This document shows positions 8,098-15,888 of a stretch of DNA of 64,000 nucleotides, piece by piece. The translations under genes and the position numbers were made by a program. The number at the start of each line of letters is the position of its first letter. Position 1 is the stretch's first letter. The stretch is from Arthrobacter sp. 9AX (lineage in GTDB: Bacteria > Actinomycetota > Actinomycetes > Actinomycetales > Micrococcaceae): assembly GCF_902506095.1 (NCBI RefSeq), contig NZ_LR733293.1:3823475-3887474 (forward strand), read 5' to 3'. The notes beneath the pieces are model-generated. The model was not told where the DNA came from. It saw only the letters and a program-made list of their open reading frames with translations, and did not search any database.

Positions 8098-9338
8098 CGG
8101 GGGGGCACAGGTGCGGGGGCGGGTGCCGGTGCCGGAGCAACCGCGCCGGCGAACAGCAAGCGGTTGGGCGTTCCGCCGGTGATGCCGGAGACCACCCCGG
8201 CGGTGGCGTTGGAGGTCAGTGCACCGGCCACCTGGGCCGGAGTGAGGGCAGGGTTCTGCGACAGCAGCAGTGCCGCCGCGCCGGCAACGTGGGGCGAAGC
8301 CATCGAGGTCCCGGACATGGATACCGTGGCCGAGGCAGAGGTGTAGGAGGCGGAGGTGATGCCGACACCCGGGGCGTACAAGTCCACGCAGGAGCCGAAG
8401 TTGGAGAAGGACGCCTGCCGGTCTTCGGAGTCGCTGGCAGCTACGGTGACGGCCCCGGGAACCCGGGCGGGAGAGCTGGTGCAGGCGTCCGCGGCGGAGT
8501 TGCCGGCGGCAACCACCGCAGTGACGCCGTCGTTGATGACTGCCTGGATAGCCGCGTCCACGGCAGTGCTCGCGCCTCCACCCAGGCTCAGGTTGACCAC
8601 CGCCGGCGTCCCGGCGGCATGGTTGGCCGCGACCCAGTCGAGCCCCGCCACGACATCGGAGTTGTACCCGGAACCGTTGCAGTCCAGCACGCGAACGGGC
8701 ACCACGGTGGCACCCTTCGCCACGCCGTAGGTGGAGCCGGCCACAGTGCCGGCCACGTGTGTGCCGTGTCCGTTGCAGTCGCCGGAGCCCAGGCCGTCAT
8801 TCACGGCAGACCAGCCGGCGGCCACCCGGCCGCCGAAATCGGTGTGCGAGGCGAGGACGCCCGTGTCCACCACGTACGCTGTTACCCCGGCGCCGCTGGC
8901 AGTCCAGGAGTAGGACCCGGACAGGGGGAGTGCTTTCTGGTCCACGCGGTCCAGGCCCCACGGTGCCGGCTGCTCGGTCGCGGAAACAGTGACACGGGCA
9001 TCCTCTTCCACCGAGACCACCCGGCCGGAACGTGCCAGTGCCGTCGCCTGGCCCTGGTTGGCGGTGACCACGGCGGCACGTACGGCGTGCGAAAAAGTCC
9101 TGCCGACGGCGACGCCCTGCGCCCGCAGGCCGGCCGCCTCTGCTGCCACGTCCGCGTTGGCGGCGTAACGGACGATGTAGCGGGCCGTCCCGGTATCAGC
9201 CGGCGGTGCTGCCGACGCTGGTACGGACGTAGCGGAGAGGGCGATGGCGGAAATCAGCACTGCTACGGCAGGCACAAAGGATGAAGTGCGAATTTTGGGT
9301 TCCTCGTTTTGGCGGTGCGGGCTGCAGGGGCGGGACAT
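8052..9338 (-). CDS. secreted S8 family (subtilisin/proteinase K-like) serine peptidase, frameshifted at C terminus
   Basis: A 428-residue secreted protease. A signal peptide (hydrophobic VPAVAVLISAIALSA then ASAAP) is followed by an inhibitor I9 propeptide (YIVRYAANADV to VVSVEEDARV) and the S8 domain with the catalytic triad Asp in AYVVDTGV, His in NGHGTHVAGT and Ser in GTSMASPHVAGA. Two extra cysteines near the His motif suggest a disulfide. After a Pro-Ala linker the frame turns into an Arg-Leu-rich tail (PPRCRLLPLPLRRPSRR), which is a frameshift product. One more C in the C7 tract would fuse it to the two Ig-like repeats of 7435-8097, giving about 630 residues. Confidence 0.88.
   Translation of the reverse strand: MSRPCSPHRQNEEPKIRTSSFVPAVAVLISAIALSATSVPASAAPPADTGTARYIVRYAANADVAAEAAGLRAQGVAVGRTFSHAVRAAVVTANQGQATALARSGRVVSVEEDARVTVSATEQPAPWGLDRVDQKALPLSGSYSWTASGAGVTAYVVDTGVLASHTDFGGRVAAGWSAVNDGLGSGDCNGHGTHVAGTVAGSTYGVAKGATVVPVRVLDCNGSGYNSDVVAGLDWVAANHAAGTPAVVNLSLGGGASTAVDAAIQAVINDGVTAVVAAGNSAADACTSSPARVPGAVTVAASDSEDRQASFSNFGSCVDLYAPGVGITSASYTSASATVSMSGTSMASPHVAGAAALLLSQNPALTPAQVAGALTSNATAGVVSGITGGTPNRLLFAGAVAPAPAPAPAPVPPRCRLLPLPLRRPSRR
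8099..8105. repeat. homopolymer G7 (C7 on coding strand) at the S8 protease frameshift
   Basis: Seven identical bases lie exactly where the protease reading frame leaves the Pro-Ala linker. With eight bases, the codons would read V-P-P-P-V-P and stay in frame with the Ig-like domains. It may be a phase-variable tract, a fixed mutation or a sequencing error. Confidence 0.75.
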
Positions 9339-9443
9339 CCGTCCGCCCCCACCAAAAGATTAGGACCCAAAAACAGCGGGATTCCGGGTCTTTGCAGGAT
9401 CCTGTGCCAACCTTTGGCGAGTCCTGCGCAGCCCCGGAATTCC

Positions 9444-10316
9444 TTACTCTGCGGTGCCTCCGGACGTCCCCGAATCATGGTTCCGCCAGGAGTGTTCGGG
9501 GTCGAAGCCAAGCACCCGCCGGGCCTTGTCGATGGAGAGCATGGTCTCGTGCTCGCCCAGTTCCTTGGTCACCTTGACGCCGGGAAAGACCTCGGCGGCG
9601 AGGCTGGCGCTGGACCGGCTCATCACGGTGTCGGCGTTGGCGATGATGTACGCCTCGAACCCGGGCCGGCCATTCTCCAGCGCGCGGGCCACGGCCTGGG
9701 CCCCGTCCCGGCCGTCGATGTAGCCCCAGAGGTTCCACTTGCGCAGCATGGCGTCGGCATCGAACGAGGGGAACTTTGCATAGTCTTCCGGGTCCATGAC
9801 GTTGGAGAACCGCAGGGCGGAGATGCTCAGGTCCGGGTCCCAGCGGGTCAGCTCCACCGCCATCTGCTCCTCGAGGTGCTTCACCAGGGAGTAGGTGCTT
9901 TCCGGCCGGGCCGGGTATTCCTCGTCCACGGGGATGTAGGGCGGGTCGACGTCGAACGGCAGTCCCAGCACCGTCTCACTGGAGGCGTACACCACCTTCT
10001 TTATCCCGGCCCGGCGGGCCGCCTGGAACACGTTGTAAGTGGAGAGCATGTTGTTCTCGAACGTCGCCGCGTCCGGGATGATGCCCGGCGCGGGAATCGC
10101 GCCCAGATGCACCACCGCATCAAATCCGTGATGCCGGTCGTCCACGCCCAGCAGGACGTCCAGCACCTGGCCATAGTTGCGCAGGTCCACCACCACGAGC
10201 TGGGGGTTCCGCTCCCCTGCCCGGTCCAGGTTCAGCACCTGGTGCCCGTCATCCACCAGCCGCCGAACAACGTGCCGCCCCAGCTTTCCGCTTCCCCCGG
10301 TTACGGCCACCCTCAT
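9444..10316 (-). CDS. NAD(P)-dependent epimerase/dehydratase family protein
   Basis: A 290-residue extended short-chain dehydrogenase. The N terminus is MRVAVTGGSGKLGRHVVRRL with the GxxGxxG dinucleotide-binding motif; Asp in LNLDRAG follows beta-2; the catalytic YxxxK is YSLVKHLEEQ near residue 140 and the paired Ser is in VYASSETVLG. This resembles uronate dehydrogenase/NDP-sugar epimerase-like proteins; the substrate is unknown. The start at 10316 overlaps the upstream adk stop by four bases (ATGA), so the two are translationally coupled. Confidence 0.87.
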   Translation of the reverse strand: MRVAVTGGSGKLGRHVVRRLVDDGHQVLNLDRAGERNPQLVVVDLRNYGQVLDVLLGVDDRHHGFDAVVHLGAIPAPGIIPDAATFENNMLSTYNVFQAARRAGIKKVVYASSETVLGLPFDVDPPYIPVDEEYPARPESTYSLVKHLEEQMAVELTRWDPDLSISALRFSNVMDPEDYAKFPSFDADAMLRKWNLWGYIDGRDGAQAVARALENGRPGFEAYIIANADTVMSRSSASLAAEVFPGVKVTKELGEHETMLSIDKARRVLGFDPEHSWRNHDSGTSGGTAE

Positions 10317-10906
10317 GAGCGTTCTCCTCTTCCGTTGATAAAGCGTTCGACGGCGGCAATCGCCTGTGCGGTGATCTGGCCCGGGTCTCCGCTGCCGTTG
10401 ACCGACACCAGCAATCCCCGGTCCGCGTAAAGCGACACCACTTCGTGGGTCTCCCGGTGATACAGGTCGAGGCGGCGCCGGAACACGTCCACGGTGTCGT
10501 CCCTGCGGCCTTCCTTTTGGGCTCGGTGCAGCATCCGCTGTTCCAGCTCGGCGTCGGGAGCCTGCAGTTCGATCACCGCATCGAGGGAGCGTCCCTGTGA
10601 GGCCAGGAAGTTGTCCAGTTCCGCCGCCTGGGGCGCGGTGCGGGGGTAGCCGTCCAGAAGGAAGCCGGCATGGACATCTTCGTCCTGGAGCCGGTCCTTG
10701 ACCAGGGCATTGGTGAGGTGGTCGGGGACGAAATCCCCGCCGTCGAGGTACTGGGCAGCTTCGATGCCCAATTCGGTGCGGCTGCTGACGTTGTTCCGGA
10801 AGATCTCCCCGGTGGAGACGGCGGGGATCCCGAAGTGGCCGGCCAGTTGTTCGGCCTGGGTTCCCTTGCCGGAGCCGGGCGGACCGATAATGAGCAGTCT
10901 GGTCAT
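10313..10906 (-). CDS. adk: adenylate kinase
   Basis: A 197-residue nucleoside monophosphate kinase converting ATP + AMP to 2 ADP. The P-loop is IIGPPGSGKGTQAEQL, the NMP-binding site STGEIFRNNV, and the conserved GFLLDGYPRT and KEGRRDDTVDVFRRRL segments are present. The lid is short, as in other actinobacterial adenylate kinases. It is odd that it is paired with an epimerase rather than with secY, so it is probably a second, accessory copy; the housekeeping gene is not in this window. The start is ATG 10906. Confidence 0.9.
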   Translation of the reverse strand: MTRLLIIGPPGSGKGTQAEQLAGHFGIPAVSTGEIFRNNVSSRTELGIEAAQYLDGGDFVPDHLTNALVKDRLQDEDVHAGFLLDGYPRTAPQAAELDNFLASQGRSLDAVIELQAPDAELEQRMLHRAQKEGRRDDTVDVFRRRLDLYHRETHEVVSLYADRGLLVSVNGSGDPGQITAQAIAAVERFINGRGERS

Positions 10907-10999
10907 GTTTCTGTCCCTCCGCGGCGCAGCAACCGCTGGTTTCCGGGTCCGGCCGCCGGCAGCCCCGGCGCTGCCCTATTCTGCCCACAACGGGCAACA

Positions 11000-11039
11000 C
11001 AATGCCAGCCTCCGGGAGGGGGTCCAGAGGCTGGCATTG
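11000..11039 (-). terminator. hairpin downstream of the SipW-like operon
   Basis: A perfect 13-bp stem (CAATGCCAGCCTC at 11000-11012 with its complement at 11027-11039) and a 14-base loop, starting 13 bases after the stop codon of the 421-residue secreted protein. No clear T-run follows, which is usual for actinobacterial terminators. Confidence 0.7.
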
Positions 11040-11052
11040 GGCTGAAGGGGTG

Positions 11053-12318
11053 TTAGAACCTCGACGGCGCCGTTGGTTGCGCGCCCACAGCCTGGTTGCC
11101 ATTCACGTCAGTCACGCCCGGCGGAGGCGCCACCGTCGGCGAACTCAAAGCGACATTGGTTTTGACGCTTCCGGTTCGCCCACCGAGAGTTATGGTCAGC
11201 GTCTGACTGGTGTTGTTCCAGGCGATCTTCGAGGTATTACTGCCGTTTCCTTGGAATGTCAAGATCCCCGAAGAGGCGTAACTCGTACCAAGCGAAACCG
11301 TCCCGATATTCAGCGTGCAGCCGGACCCGGTCCTGCTGACAGTTAGCTCTGTACCGGCAATTGTCACCACAATGTCTCCGTTGCCGGACATTTCCGCAGG
11401 GTTCTGGCCATTGAGCCAAGCACTGCAGATGGACGGCAGATTCATGGGCTTCGAGAACTGAATCGTGACTTGGTCGCCCTTTTCCACGGTGCCCGCCGTG
11501 TTTTGATTGACCAGCGCCACCTTAGCCGTCGGCATCACCGTGTCCTTGGTCGAGGTCGCGGTCCCGGCGACGCTGGGGTTCTCTGCCGCATCCGTAGCCA
11601 CGGCTGAGTAGCTGATAGTGCCGTCGGCGAACGTGGTCAGGTCGAAGTTCGGGGCCGTCCATTGGCCGGAGCCGTTGGCGGTCATCGTCTCGGATGAGGT
11701 GTGCACCGCGCCGGCGTCCTTGACCGTTACGGTCACCGACGATCCGACTTCCGCGGTGCCGCTGACCGGAACGCTGGCTGCGTTGGCGCTGTTGACGGTG
11801 GTGGGAACGCTGAGCGTAGGCGCAATCGGCGGCGTGGAATCGCCAGCGACTCCCCCGCTGCGTGCAGACTCAACGCCCGCCCACGCACCCAGGACCGGCG
11901 TGACGGTGTAGTACCAGGTCCCGGCCGGCAGGAAAGCTTCGGTGCACCCGAGGGCGGTAATGGTTCCCGCACAGCCGCCGGTGCCGCCAACCTTGGTTCC
12001 GCCCGTGGCGGACAAGTACCGCGCAACGGTGTAGCCGGCAACCGGGCGGCCTTCCGCCGTCGTGCCCTGCCTCCAGGTGACCGACGCGGAACCGCCGGCC
12101 AGGGACGCGCCCGGGGCAGCTACCGCAGGGATGGAGTCGGCCCTGGTGGCACCGGCGTTGCTTCCCAGCGTTTGCCAGAAGGCGCTGGCTGCAGGACCGC
12201 CCCAGGAAATGACGACGGCGGCGGCCAGCACTCCGGCGAGGCGCGTGAGCTTACGCCTGCGAGGCTGGTTGCGCTGCCCGGGAGCATCCGGCTGCGGGGC
12301 CTGGTTGGTGTGGATCAT
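11053..12318 (-). CDS. secreted protein with SipW-like signal and Ig-like repeats, 421 aa
   Basis: The last gene of a four-gene operon. An N-terminal tail (about 28 residues, PRRRKL) precedes a hydrophobic helix AGVLAAAVVISW and the SAFWQTLGS processing region, which parallels the AYW motif of its operon partners. The mature part is Thr/Ser/Gly-rich: a fibronectin-like segment (residues 65-165, with a Cys pair in GGCAGTITALGCTEAF), a bacterial Ig-like repeat with TPPIAPTLSVP and TYSAVATDAAENPSV-type sequence (residues 165-270) and a C-terminal beta domain with two further Cys. No LPXTG sorting signal. Its role is unknown; a surface adhesin or fibre accessory is inference. Overlaps the previous gene by ATGA. 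Confidence 0.75.
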   Translation of the reverse strand: MIHTNQAPQPDAPGQRNQPRRRKLTRLAGVLAAAVVISWGGPAASAFWQTLGSNAGATRADSIPAVAAPGASLAGGSASVTWRQGTTAEGRPVAGYTVARYLSATGGTKVGGTGGCAGTITALGCTEAFLPAGTWYYTVTPVLGAWAGVESARSGGVAGDSTPPIAPTLSVPTTVNSANAASVPVSGTAEVGSSVTVTVKDAGAVHTSSETMTANGSGQWTAPNFDLTTFADGTISYSAVATDAAENPSVAGTATSTKDTVMPTAKVALVNQNTAGTVEKGDQVTIQFSKPMNLPSICSAWLNGQNPAEMSGNGDIVVTIAGTELTVSRTGSGCTLNIGTVSLGTSYASSGILTFQGNGSNTSKIAWNNTSQTLTITLGGRTGSVKTNVALSSPTVAPPPGVTDVNGNQAVGAQPTAPSRF

Positions 12319-12818
12319 TTCCGGGCCTCCAAGGTGACGGGCAGGTTGAAGGTTGCACCCTGGCAGCCGGACGACGATGCGAGTGACATGGCCGCCGCTC
12401 CAGGCAGAGTGATGAGCACGGAGGTGTTCGCGGCGATGGCGACAGCGGGCGCGAGTGGGGCTGCAGGGTCAACAAACGTCACGCCGGTGGTGATGCAGCC
12501 GGAATGGTTGGCGTCCGCCGTCGCGGTCCCATTGCCCCGGATGGCCTGCACCTTGACCGGGAAGCTGTTGGGGTTGAACGCCCGGACGGCAACATCGGCG
12601 GTGCCGCCCGGGACGAGACTGTTTTGCGTTCCGTCGCCGGCTACGAAGGCTACAGCTGTAACGGATTGCATGGTGCCGTTGACCGCCGATCCTGAGCCTG
12701 CTCCTACGGTGGCCCAATAGGCGCAGGCTCCGCCGGCTCCAGTCGCCAGGCAAAGGCCGACGGCTGCTGCCGCTGACTTGGCAGCCAGCCGCCGGGTCTT
12801 TTTCGGTGTGAACGTCAT
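12315..12818 (-). CDS. small secreted protein with SipW-like signal, 167 aa
   Basis: The signal region is RRLAAKSAAAAVGLCLATGA followed by ACAYWATVGAGSGSA; the A-Y-W plus Gly/Ser run at the cleavage region is shared with the 152-residue protein at 13745. The mature domain is a single beta-rich unit with two Cys, ending with SSGCQGATFNLPVTLEARK. The motif C-[KQ]-G-A-x-hydrophobic near the C terminus recurs in three proteins of this operon. GGGGAGGGG precedes ATG 12818. Resembles camelysin/TasA-type SipW substrates in architecture only. Confidence 0.75.
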   Translation of the reverse strand: MTFTPKKTRRLAAKSAAAAVGLCLATGAGGACAYWATVGAGSGSAVNGTMQSVTAVAFVAGDGTQNSLVPGGTADVAVRAFNPNSFPVKVQAIRGNGTATADANHSGCITTGVTFVDPAAPLAPAVAIAANTSVLITLPGAAAMSLASSSGCQGATFNLPVTLEARK

Positions 12819-12819
12819 G

Positions 12820-13659
12820 TCAGTTCCCCTCCCCTGCTCCGGAGTAGGCGAGCTGGAGCCTGGCGCCCTTGCAGCCGTCCTGGTTCGAAGTGGTGTCCAG
12901 CATGGCGATCCGGGGCCACTGATTCTGCGAAAGCCCGAGCGATTGGAGCGTCGAGGTCCCCACCGGAGCCGTCAACGGATACTGGCCGCTGTAGTTGGTC
13001 ACCACATAGTCGGCCGGGGTGCAGGAAAGTCCTGCCGCCACCGCAGCCTGGGTCCTGGTCACACTGGCAATGGAGACAGCCAGGCTGGACAGCGCCAGGC
13101 CCTTGTTGTTGGGGTTTGTGATGGAAAGATTCAGCGGAATCGTGGCGCCGGGAGACAACGGCGTGCCCAGGTTCCCTGAGATGGTGAAGGTCTTTTTGGA
13201 GCCCTGGACAATGAGCTGGACTACGACGCCGGTGGCCTGGCTGGTGCCGGCCGCGGTGGCTATGGTCAGGTCGGTTTTGCCCTCGGGAGTGGTTGCCTGC
13301 GTCGCCACTGTCAGGGTGACTGTGGCGCTCTTCCCGGAGGCGAGCGTCACCGAGGCCGGTGCGAAGGCCGCCGTCGTACTGGCCGGAAGGCCGGACGCTG
13401 TGGGGGTGACGCTGCCGCTGTAGCCGCTGGCGGACGTCAGGGAGACAGTGTAGGTGGCGGTGCCGCCCTGGTCGGCCGTCCTGCTGGAGGGATTGACCTG
13501 GATGGTGACGCCTGTCTTGTTGCCCTGGTTCCCGCCCTGGCTGGCGGCGAAGATGGAGCCCGCCGAAACGAACATGACCAAAAGCCCCAGCAGCAGCACC
13601 CTCGCTGCTTTGGTGGTTCTTCGCATGGCTGTGCGGAAGCGCCCGGATGTGTTCTGCAC
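12820..13659 (-). CDS. secreted protein with Ig-like domain and CKGA-type C terminus, 279 aa
   Basis: GTG 13659 is supported by GAAGGG 9 bases upstream. The signal anchor is VLLLGLLVMFVSAGSIFAAS. Residues 45-150 form a bacterial Ig-like/NPCBM-associated type repeat (TVSLTSASGYSGSVTPTASG, ASVTLASGKSATVTLTV). The C-terminal half is a second beta domain containing SCTPADYVV and ends DGCKGARLQLAYSGAG, matching the C-terminal motif of its neighbours. It lies second in the operon, after a hairpin that follows the first gene. No known enzyme motif. Confidence 0.75.
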   Translation of the reverse strand: MQNTSGRFRTAMRRTTKAARVLLLGLLVMFVSAGSIFAASQGGNQGNKTGVTIQVNPSSRTADQGGTATYTVSLTSASGYSGSVTPTASGLPASTTAAFAPASVTLASGKSATVTLTVATQATTPEGKTDLTIATAAGTSQATGVVVQLIVQGSKKTFTISGNLGTPLSPGATIPLNLSITNPNNKGLALSSLAVSIASVTRTQAAVAAGLSCTPADYVVTNYSGQYPLTAPVGTSTLQSLGLSQNQWPRIAMLDTTSNQDGCKGARLQLAYSGAGEGN

Positions 13660-13702
13660 GAAAAAGCCCTTCTGGCCTGGCTCGAACGGGAGGACGTGGA
13701 AT

Positions 13703-13739
13703 TCGCCGGCGGGGAGGTGGTGTCCGTCCCCGCCGGCGA
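13703..13739 (-). terminator. intra-operon hairpin after first SipW-like gene
   Basis: A perfect 13-bp stem (TCGCCGGCGGGGA at 13703-13715, complement at 13727-13739) with an 11-base loop begins 6 bases after the stop of the 152-residue gene. Its place inside the operon suggests partial termination or transcript stabilisation that would favour the first gene. Confidence 0.6.
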
Positions 13740-13744
13740 CGTTG

Positions 13745-14203
13745 TTACAGGCTGCTGACGTTGATGGTCACAATGGCACCCTTGCAGGCGCTCTGGTCCA
13801 CCTCTGCTTCGTCGTTGAACTTCAGGATGCCGCTGCCAACCGACGTGCCCGTCGAGTTCTTCGGCACGGTGGTGTTGCTCGTAACGGCGGTGACGCTGAA
13901 CCACTCGGGCAGGCAGCCCCCGACGTTCGTGGCCACGCTGGCACTCAGGGCGCCCACCTTGGTGCTGGTGTTCGCATCGGAGTTGTCCGCCGTGTAGCCC
14001 ACGGCAACGCTGCTCCCCGGGGTGAGTCCACCTTCAAAGTTCGCGTGCAGCGTGACGGTGCCGCCGCCACCAGAATTGGTCGCGGCACCGCTGCCCGAAC
14101 CTGTGGTGGTCCAGTAGGCGTAGGCCGCTCCGCCGCCGCCGGCCACCAGGGCCAGTGCTCCGGCTGCTGCCAGGACCTTGTTTTTCTTCGTCATTTTGCG
14201 CAT
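13745..14203 (-). CDS. small secreted protein with SipW-like signal, 152 aa, first gene of operon
   Basis: ATG 14203 has AAAGGAG 8 bases upstream; upstream in-frame codons lack support. The N terminus MRKMTKKNKVLAAAG-ALALVAGGGGAAYAYWTTTGSGSG has a positively charged start, a hydrophobic core and the AYW + Gly/Ser run typical of SipW-processed proteins. The mature 115 residues are small, beta-rich and Ser/Thr/Gly-rich, with two Cys and the C-terminal motif ACKGAIVTINVSSL. Small size, first position and the hairpin after the gene would fit a major fibre or matrix subunit. That function is inference; no homologue of known function was recognised. Confidence 0.78.
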   Translation of the reverse strand: MRKMTKKNKVLAAAGALALVAGGGGAAYAYWTTTGSGSGAATNSGGGGTVTLHANFEGGLTPGSSVAVGYTADNSDANTSTKVGALSASVATNVGGCLPEWFSVTAVTSNTTVPKNSTGTSVGSGILKFNDEAEVDQSACKGAIVTINVSSL

Positions 14204-14606
14204 GGGGGAGACTCCTTTGGCTGAGATAAGGGGCTGATCTGAGACGCACAGCCATAGGGAACCACTACGGGAACTTGCTTCCGGCTGATCGATGACGCCC
14301 ATACTTCCCGGCGCCGGGAGCGCAAACAACGCGTAGCGGTACTGGTCTTTTCGCAGCCGTGGCGGAACCGGCCTCTTGGATTGGGGGCTGAGTACTCAGT
14401 TTTCCGAGCAGTGCGCAACGTGCCGCGCCAGCGCCGAAAAGCGACGTTGCCACTGGCCAGAGCTGTATATACTTCTGGATATCGGTTTAGCAGCGGGCCG
14501 TTGGAAAGTTCGTCGAATCCAGCGACTTCAGCCGCCGGCTGCCCCTCCGGGTGGAAGGTGCGTGTCGCCGGCTCGTTTTGACCTGAGCGAATGGCACTAA
14601 GAAACC
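14204..14606. other. 403-base divergent intergenic region
   Basis: No gene is supported here. It must hold the promoters of the SipW-like operon (leftward) and the GAF-ANTAR gene (rightward). The most AT-rich patch is around 14462-14492 (GTATATACTTCTGGATATCG). A perfect 14-bp palindrome, TCCCGGCGCCGGGA, lies at 14306-14319. Confidence 0.5.
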
Positions 14607-15350
14607 GTGGCCAGCGAGTCAACTTCAAAAACCGATAACTCCATAACCGAGCACCTGCATGAACTCGTCCTCAACAGCTCCGATGTTGAGGACTTCCTTA
14701 ACGAACTGGCGCAGGTCTCCGCCCGCAATCTTTCCGAGCCCGGCGACGAGATGCTGTGCGCCATCACCCTCTTGAGGCAGCGGAAGGCCGCAACGGTGGC
14801 CAGCAGCAGCCCGGCCGCCGAGGCCGTGGCGCGGCTTGAGTACGAGTTCAGCCAGACGCCCAGCATGGAGGCATCCACGTCCCAGGAGACGGTTCACGTG
14901 CCGGACGTCCTTGATGACAACCGCTGGCCCGAATACTCTGCCTCGCTGTTGAGCGAGGGCGTCCGCTCCGTCCTTGCCGTACCCTTCCAGCTGGAGGGCG
15001 AGACCAAGGCGGCCCTGCTGCTGTACTCGGGCCGCCCCCACCGTTTTGAATCCCGCGTGCTCGAGTTTGCCGAGGACTTTGTCAGCCAGACCTCCCTCGC
15101 GCTCAGGCTTGCAGTCCGCTTTGCCCACTACAGCGAAACCGCTGCGAACCTGCGGGCCACCTTGGAATCACGGACGGTCATCGACATGGCTGTGGGCATC
15201 ATCATGGCGCAGAACAGGTGCAGCCAGCAGGACGCTTTCGAGATCCTCAAGACGGCATCCAGCACCCGGAATTCGAAACTTCATGAGGTGGCCACCGCGG
15301 TGGTCAACTCGCTTGGCCAGGGCCCTGCCCGCACGCACTACGACGGGTAG
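14607..15350 (+). CDS. GAF and ANTAR domain-containing protein
   Basis: A 247-residue cytoplasmic regulator. The GAF sensor domain spans roughly residues 25-170 (VHVPDVLDDNRWPEYSASL and SVLAVPFQLEGETKAALLLY). The C-terminal ANTAR domain (residues 180-240) reads ESRTVIDMAVGIIMAQNRCS, then DAFEILKTASSTRNSKLHEV; ANTAR domains bind paired RNA hairpins and cause antitermination. GTG 14607 is the start. Five proteins of this type are encoded in the window. Next downstream is a receiver-only response regulator, which could share its signal. Confidence 0.92.
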   Translation: MASESTSKTDNSITEHLHELVLNSSDVEDFLNELAQVSARNLSEPGDEMLCAITLLRQRKAATVASSSPAAEAVARLEYEFSQTPSMEASTSQETVHVPDVLDDNRWPEYSASLLSEGVRSVLAVPFQLEGETKAALLLYSGRPHRFESRVLEFAEDFVSQTSLALRLAVRFAHYSETAANLRATLESRTVIDMAVGIIMAQNRCSQQDAFEILKTASSTRNSKLHEVATAVVNSLGQGPARTHYDG

Positions 15351-15443
15351 TGGTGACTGGCCGCATTGTCTTAATCCGCGCACTTCAGGCATGACGTCGC
15401 CGTGCACCGGTAGACTGATGCCAACTTTCGCCGGGGGGCTCCC

Positions 15444-15866
15444 ATGGAAAACACACGCGTCTGCCTGGTCGTTGAAGACAACGACGATATCCGCGGACTG
15501 ATTACTTTTGTCCTGAAACGCGCAGGATTCGAGGTCAGGGCCGTATCAACGGGCGCGGAGGGCATCGCCGCCGCGGCGGATCCCGCCGTCTCGCTGGTCA
15601 CCCTGGACCTGGGCCTGCCGGACATGGACGGACACGTGGTGGCCCGCGCCGTCCGGGCACTGAGCAAGGCGCCCATCCTGTTCCTCACCGCCAGGTCTGA
15701 GAACGACGACGTCCTGGCAGGCATGGCCTCCGGCGCCGCCGCGTATCTCACCAAGCCCTTCCACCCCAAGGAATTGCAGGACCTGGCCGAGCAGCTCTGC
15801 CCTGCTCCCGTTGCATCGGCTCCGCTTTCACAGGTTCCACACATACCCGGCAAATCCCTCTGCTAG
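15444..15866 (+). CDS. receiver-only response regulator
   Basis: A 140-residue single CheY-like receiver domain without an output domain. The acidic pocket is VVEDNDD near residues 9-13, the phospho-acceptor Asp lies in LVTLDLGLPDMDG near residue 53, Thr is in LFLTARSE and the conserved Lys is in YLTKPFHPKE near residue 104. A 20-residue Pro/Ser-rich tail follows. It probably signals by protein contact, perhaps to the adjacent GAF-ANTAR protein; no histidine kinase is next to it. Confidence 0.9.
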   Translation: MENTRVCLVVEDNDDIRGLITFVLKRAGFEVRAVSTGAEGIAAAADPAVSLVTLDLGLPDMDGHVVARAVRALSKAPILFLTARSENDDVLAGMASGAAAYLTKPFHPKELQDLAEQLCPAPVASAPLSQVPHIPGKSLC

Positions 15867-15888
15867 TTTGCCTGCCTAGAAATGAGGA

